Assembly: GCA_032871835.1 (NCBI GenBank)
Contig: CM065301.1
Location: 15,083,291-15,147,290, forward strand
Source: Dipteronia dyeriana
Taxonomy: Eukaryota > Streptophyta > Magnoliopsida > Sapindales > Sapindaceae
DNA: 64,000 nt
Direction: 5' to 3'
Part shown: positions 59,255 to 64,000 of the stretch, piece after piece
How positions within the stretch are numbered: position 1 is the stretch's first letter
How the letters are laid out: every line of letters starts with the position of its first letter
Notes under the pieces: model-generated
Database searches by the model: none
What the model was told of the DNA's origin: nothing
What the model saw: only the letters and a program-made list of their open reading frames with translations
Position numbers and translations under genes: made by a program

Positions 59255-60132
59255 ATTAATAGGGGTGGCAATTTGTGTTGATGCCTGTCTTGCATGGTTT
59301 TTTTTTCTTGGCACAGTTTTCGTTTTGGTTTTTCGAAAACCATTTTTAGTTTGCTTTCGGTTTTTTATTTTGAAATCGAGTGATTTAAAAAAAAAATACA
59401 GGACTAATCCAGTAAAAAATAAATAAGTGAATAAAAAATAGATAATTTAATATTATTATTTATGGTAGGACTTATTAATCCTATGTTAGTGGGATAATGT
59501 TGGATAAATTGTTTGCATAAGATAAAATAATCACATCCTATACAAGTAACAAACATGGGTGAGATTAAAATCAGTCGTATCTCATCCTCTTCAATGCACC
59601 AAACATGTCTTTTTACACGTTCTTGCAATTCAATTTTAAATGCCAAGCAATGTCTATTGCTTTTAGGGATATTATTATTCCCCCCTCCTGACGTTTGAAT
59701 CATCGTCGTTTTACCCTCTTGATTTTCAAAATTTGTCATTTCTTCCCATCCTAAACATGATTCTCTCCTTGATTCTTATTTTCCCTAGACATTTTTCAAG
59801 TGTAATTAAAGCAATGGATTACATGAGAAAGAAAAAAGTGATCAAATCAGGACAATGTATTTTTTATTTTGTTTATGTGTCACTAGATTATGAAAAGTCA
59901 AGAAAAAACAAGGCAATGAGAGGGTCCCCCCATATTATCCAACCATTAAAAAGGTCAAAAAGGTTGGCTGACTGTTAATTGTTAAGGGCAGTTTAGTAAT
60001 TGAATAAAGAAATAATAAAAGAAAAAGATTTTTTTTTGGAAAGGAATAAAAAAGAAACGCCTTCCCTATACTCTCCTCTCTCACATCTTCCCTTTCTCTT
60101 CCACCACCATTGTTCTTCTACCTATTTCTCTT

Positions 60133-60182
<50 letters not shown>

Positions 60183-60480
60183 AACATCTTTCTCATTTTG
60201 ATTTAGGGAATTAGATGGTGGATTTTCTAGGTGTTGACTGGATTTTAGGGGTGTTGGGAGGGATTTTGTGTTGCAGCTGGGATGGTTTTGTAGGCAGTGG
60301 TGTGATACCGGTGAACGAGGCCACAGGCGGTTTGCAGATTAGCCACATCTTTACTGCTGTTTTTTTTCGAAATGTTTGAATTAAAAGTTTCAATTTTTTG
60401 TTTGTTTGGGAAACTGTGTTTTTTTTCCCGTTTTGTTGAATTTTGTGATGCTGTCACTTGAACATGACTTAATATATTTT
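59255..60480. other. Original upstream region of HDA8, with MITE fragments
   Basis: Before the copia insertion this stretch directly adjoined the HDA8 5' end. It holds a TAGGGGTGGCAATTTGTG hAT-like end (about 59269) and pairs of TTTCGTTTTGG/GAAAACC motifs. At 59666-59755 a GGGATATTATTATTCCCCCC segment matches the end of the MITE at 41977. A CT-rich leader-like stretch lies at 60060-60190. No coding gene recognised. Confidence 0.5.
60142..60179. repeat. (CT)n microsatellite
   Basis: About 18 CT dinucleotides preceded by CTCCCT units. Confidence 0.9.
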
Positions 60481-61149
60481 TGTTGACGGTGATTTTTGGA
60501 TCGTGTAGGATTGATCACACGTTTAACAGGTTTTTGTAGATTGTTGAAGATATTATGAGAAAGATAGAAAAAGTAGAAAAATACGCACACATAAGTTTAT
60601 GTGGTAAAACCTCAATGTGGGGAAACATCCACGATTGCCGGTGACGGCGAGAAGAAGTCACTATGAAGAAATATATTACACACTCAATCTCTCTTTTTTT
60701 GGTGTATCTTTTCTACGGGTACTTCTCAGTGTGTCGTTATCTTTTTACAAGAGATTATGAGTCTATTTATATGTGTATAGAACCCTAATCTTTGTTATAC
60801 AAATAAGGAAGTACGGTAGTATTTAATCAGGATTGTACTTGTTGGAGTCGTCTTCGTCTTCGTCTTCTTTCCTATTTCGAAGAGTCTTCATAGGATTCTA
60901 GTTGAATAGTCTTTTTTAAACTTATTTCCCGATCGGTGTGCAATCTTCTAGAAGGAACAAAGCTATTGCTTGATTTGGGCTTAGTTCCTGTTTGATGTTT
61001 ATCATTCTAGAAGCTTTGAGTTCTTTCCTGAATAGGATTCTCTAACACTAGAGAGGAAATAGAGATATTTCCTCATTGGAGTATGATTATAGATTCCTTG
61101 TTTAAGTAAGACAATTTCTATTCATATTTGAGTCTAGTTGCCTTTAACA
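60481..61149 (-). repeat. 3' LTR of the gypsy-type element
   Basis: 669 bases, TGTTGACG...TTTAACA on the plus strand. Shares GTGGTAAAAC, AAACATCCACG, ACTATGAAGAAA, GATTATGAGTCTATTTATA and AGAACCCTAAT with the solo LTR at 34461-35326. Confidence 0.85.
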
Positions 61150-61614
61150 TCTCCCACACGTTATCCAACTAACCAATTGTCTGATCCCGATCAAACTTCT
61201 TTTATCCCGATCGGATGGTCCTAACCAAGTCCTCTCTACCCGATCGGTTAGTTTCCTCGACCAGGTTATTTATACCCGATCTGTTAGCTTCCCCGACCGA
61301 TCGGTTAGCTTCCCCGACCATCTTGGGTAATCATGACTTGACATTGAGATCATCTATTAATTGCCTTGAATTGATCTTTTCTGACTCCTTGTGACGTGAC
61401 ATATCTAATCATGCTGACTTATCAAGCTATCAAAAAATCCCTATAACAACACCTCATCAAATCCGCGAGATGAGCTCTTTAATTGAAAGGGATTTGAATA
61501 GTTTTGATTTTTTGACGCTTTCGAACTTATTGCTCTAACCCGATCAAGTGTCTTTATTAAACTAATCAGTTTTTTTTTTAAACTGATCAAGTGTCTTATT
61601 AAACAGATCAGTCT

Positions 61615-62150
61615 TGGACTCCTTTTTGCTCCGTTGTAGCTGGACCAGTTGGTGTTCTAGCTCTCTACTTAGGATAATTCCCAACTCTTTTTTTTGGACT
61701 AGTCGTTGTCCCGGCTCTTTGCTCAAGATAATTCCCGACTGTCTTAATTCGGTTGGTGTCCTGACTTTTTGCTTAGGATAATTCCAGATTTTTTTTGGAC
61801 TAGTCGGTGTCTCGGCTCTTTATTCAGGATAATTTTCGACTGTCTTAATTCTGTCGATGTTCGGACATTTCGCTCAGGATAATTCCCGATTTTTTTAGAC
61901 TAATCTGTGTCCTGGCTCTTTGCTTAGGATAATTCCCAATTATCTTGATTCGGTCGGTGTTCTGACCTTTCGCTCAGGATAATTTCTGACTTTTTTTTTG
62001 GACTAATCGATGTCTTAACTCTTTGCTCAGGATAATTTCCGATTGTCTTGATTCGATCGGTATCCTGACCTTTCGCTCATGATAATTTCCTACCGTTTAT
62101 AATTTTATCAATGTCCTGGCTTTTTGCTCAGGATAATTTCTGACCTCTCA
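61615..62150. repeat. 58-bp/117-bp minisatellite in the gypsy internal region
   Basis: About nine subunits, each ending near CTCAGGATAATT(C/T)CCGA. Two subunit types alternate (TTTTTTGGACTAGTCGGTGTC... and TGTCTTGATTCGGTCGGTGTCC...), giving a dimer of about 117 bases. A related CCGATCGG-rich segment lies at 61180-61330. Confidence 0.85.
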
Positions 62151-62406
62151 GCTTCTCGGGCACCTTCATCTACCATGGCAGGTGTTGGCGCTATGAGTTT
62201 AATGTTTAAAAGATTCGAACACCATTCTAGGCTTATTTATTAATTGATCTGAAAATTAACAGTATCAAAATAAAGAATAATTAGAAAGACAAAAAAACAT
62301 AAAACAAACTAAAAATATCCTAAAAATTGAAAGCAGCTAAGCCATCTCTCTCAAGAGAATTTTTTTTAAGACTAAGCTTCGTCATCCTTGAGCTTGTGTA
62401 GGGTTC

Positions 62407-63981
62407 TCAAAAGATAACGTTGATCATCCCTTTATCGTTGTCTCGGTTCGGACCTCGCTTCTTTTCCTGATTTTCCATTGGCTGACTATCTCGATGAGGA
62501 TCCTTCTGCTGATCATTTGTCCTTTTAAGGATTAAACCTTTGAGATGACCCTCCCTAATGAGTGTCTCGATGTAGTCTCGAAATTGGTAGCACTTTGATG
62601 TGTTGTGACCAATTTTCTTATGGAACCTGTAGTATTTTGTCTTGTCTCTTCGAGGGTAGACTGATTGCCTAGGAGGATATTTGACCAGCTTCTTGGAACT
62701 TTTAACGTTCCGATTGTTTCTATGATTGCTCCTCGTCACTCTCCCGATGATCACTCTTCTGGTTCTTTATATAGTTTTCCCCGGGGTGACCCCTTTGTAC
62801 ATAACTACCCCTTGAGCTAGCTCATCTTCTTCATCCATCACATAATTGCCTGCCACTTCCATCAGGTCATCGTACGTATCTGGGCACTTCCTCCTCAAAT
62901 CAAAGGAAAACCGACCCTTCTGTAGGTTGTTGGTGAAGGCGGCCACTGTAGCCTCATCATTGGGATTATGAATCCTTGACACTTCCTGAGAGAACCTTTT
63001 CAGGTATTCTTTCAATGATTCATTCTTTCGTTGTTTGAGGATGGCGAGGTGAGCTATCGACTTCCTCCTTTGTATATTCCCCAAGAATTGTCGTGAAAAA
63101 GCCTGGGTTATTTCACAGAAATTCTTGATTGTTCCCTAAGGGAGCCTTTCAAACCACCTAGACCCTAAGTCCTCGAGTATTTGCTGGAACGTCAAGCACA
63201 ACAATGGTCATTGTAAGCGTTGTGCCATCGTACTTCGAAAATGTCTCACGTGTTCTTTTGGATCCGTGTTTGCTTTAAATTGCTCGACCTGAGGCATTCT
63301 GAATCTTTCCGAAAACTGGGTTTGGAGAATGATGTTCACTAATGGGCTTTCAGAATCATCATCCAGTAAATCTTTAAGCCCCTGGCGACGTTCTAATGCT
63401 TCCACCTTTTGGGTTAATTTATGTATTAGGATATCTCACTTATCTCCTGACTCGTTATCCATTCCCGATCACCGATGGTCGGTGTGCCCATGTTGGAATC
63501 TAAGCGAGGACTTGCCCCTTCAACGTGTTTAGCGGGGTGGTTGGTCACTGTCATCTGATGAGCTAGATCGGTCCCGCCTCTAAACACCTTTACAGATTTC
63601 ATCTGACTCAAAGTCTGCTTGATACCGATCTTGCCTCCCCTGTCCGATAATTCATTCATCTCCCATTTGGGGTCGTTCCCTCTTTCCATGGTGGTCTTCT
63701 CTTTCTTTGCTAGACTTACAGGGCGTGCCTGGGGTTACATCCATTATTTCAGAACTTACCTTAGGGTCTTGGGCCACCATAGGTATGGATAATTGATATG
63801 GCGATGTCAGATTTGCAGTTGTTGTTTTATTGAATCCCTGTCTAGCGACGTCTTCAATGACTCTCTGCAGAGACTCTTGGACCTGCTTGAATGCATCTGG
63901 GAAATCATTGGGGGAGTGTTTGTGGAGGTTATTACAACTTGTCCATTTGAAGTTGGAGTCACTGAGGGCAGGCTTCCTCAA
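62407..63981 (-). pseudogene. Ty3/gypsy gag, broken
   Basis: Structural capsid protein in at least five frame-broken pieces. In order: FRMPQVEQFKANTDPKEHVRHF, the usual pre-capsid block (63208-63405); capsid helices with NESLKEYLKRFSQEVSRI and AAFTNNLQKGRF (62767-63084); and the knuckle-like RFHKKIGHNTSKCYQFRD with IETLIREGHL (62407-62754). The first Cys of the zinc knuckle is replaced (KYYRFHK where KYCxFHK is usual), so the CCHC finger is damaged. Stops and frameshifts separate the pieces at about 63420, 63200, 63130 and 62760. Confidence 0.82.
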
Positions 63982-64000
63982 ACAGTGTTGGCATTTATCG

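Larger units (their letters stand above)
60481..64000 (-). mobile_element. Ty3/gypsy-type element, gag-only, right end cut by window
   Basis: Minus-strand order: gag (to 62407), a minisatellite region, a polypurine tract (complement of 61150-61160, GTGTGGGAGA) and the 3' LTR (60481-61149). No RT, RNase H or integrase was seen between gag and LTR, so this is a non-autonomous or deleted copy. The 5' LTR must lie beyond 64000. The 5-mer left of the LTR is ATTTT (60476-60480), which should recur beyond the missing end. Confidence 0.8.

Overview
This is nuclear DNA from a flowering plant, most likely a eudicot. It is AT-rich, genes are sparse and intron-bearing, and plant families are represented: a TMK-type receptor kinase, an HDA8-type deacetylase, and Ty1/copia, Ty3/gypsy, PIF/Harbinger, hAT, CACTA-like and Mutator-like (MULE) elements. 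The sequence does not identify the species. Only two host genes look intact, both on the minus strand. One encodes a TMK-family leucine-rich-repeat receptor kinase (27470-31684, two exons, 959 aa predicted). The other encodes an HDA8-type zinc-dependent deacetylase (47037-50558, three exons, 378 aa predicted).

Left third (1-23.8 kb): a decayed PIF/Harbinger element with divergent Myb-like and DDE-transposase genes, cut by the window start. Next come a tandem duplication, a copia pol relic and a short CACTA-like element. Then follows a roughly 18-kb MULE carrying a Ulp1-type protease gene (+) convergent with a MURA transposase gene (-). A 9.9-kb copia retrotransposon sits in the Ulp1 gene with a perfect 5-bp target duplication. 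A 704-bp hAT MITE made largely of GGGGAT/CCCCAT repeats sits in the left LTR of that copia, with a perfect 8-bp duplication. The nesting order (MULE, then copia, then hAT MITE) is read directly from the sequence.

Middle (23.8-46 kb): the TMK gene is surrounded by small transposon debris. This includes a hAT element split by a solo LTR (33.9-35.4 kb), a Tourist-like MITE, a broken hAT (RICESLEEPER-like) transposase, and two long-TIR foldback MITEs (41977-43066 and 45411-45970). The first foldback carries a tRNA-Asn-like fossil. An 821-bp element at 44474-45294 keeps both ends of the Harbinger family seen at 1-3.5 kb but has lost both genes.

Right third (46-64 kb): the HDA8 gene is followed upstream by an 8.6-kb copia element on the same strand. 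Its LTR begins 52 bp before the HDA8 start codon, so the original promoter is now about 8.6 kb away. That copia is internally deleted and its RNase H region is split by a 2.17-kb solo LTR. The window ends in a Ty3/gypsy element on the minus strand with a broken gag, a 58-bp/117-bp minisatellite where pol should be, and one LTR.

Almost every transposon ORF is broken, mostly by stops explicable as C-to-T or G-to-A changes and by single-base losses in homopolymers. No new enzymatic system is evident. The interest lies in the nested architecture, in LTR proximity to a chromatin-modifier gene, and in how non-autonomous elements were made from autonomous ones.
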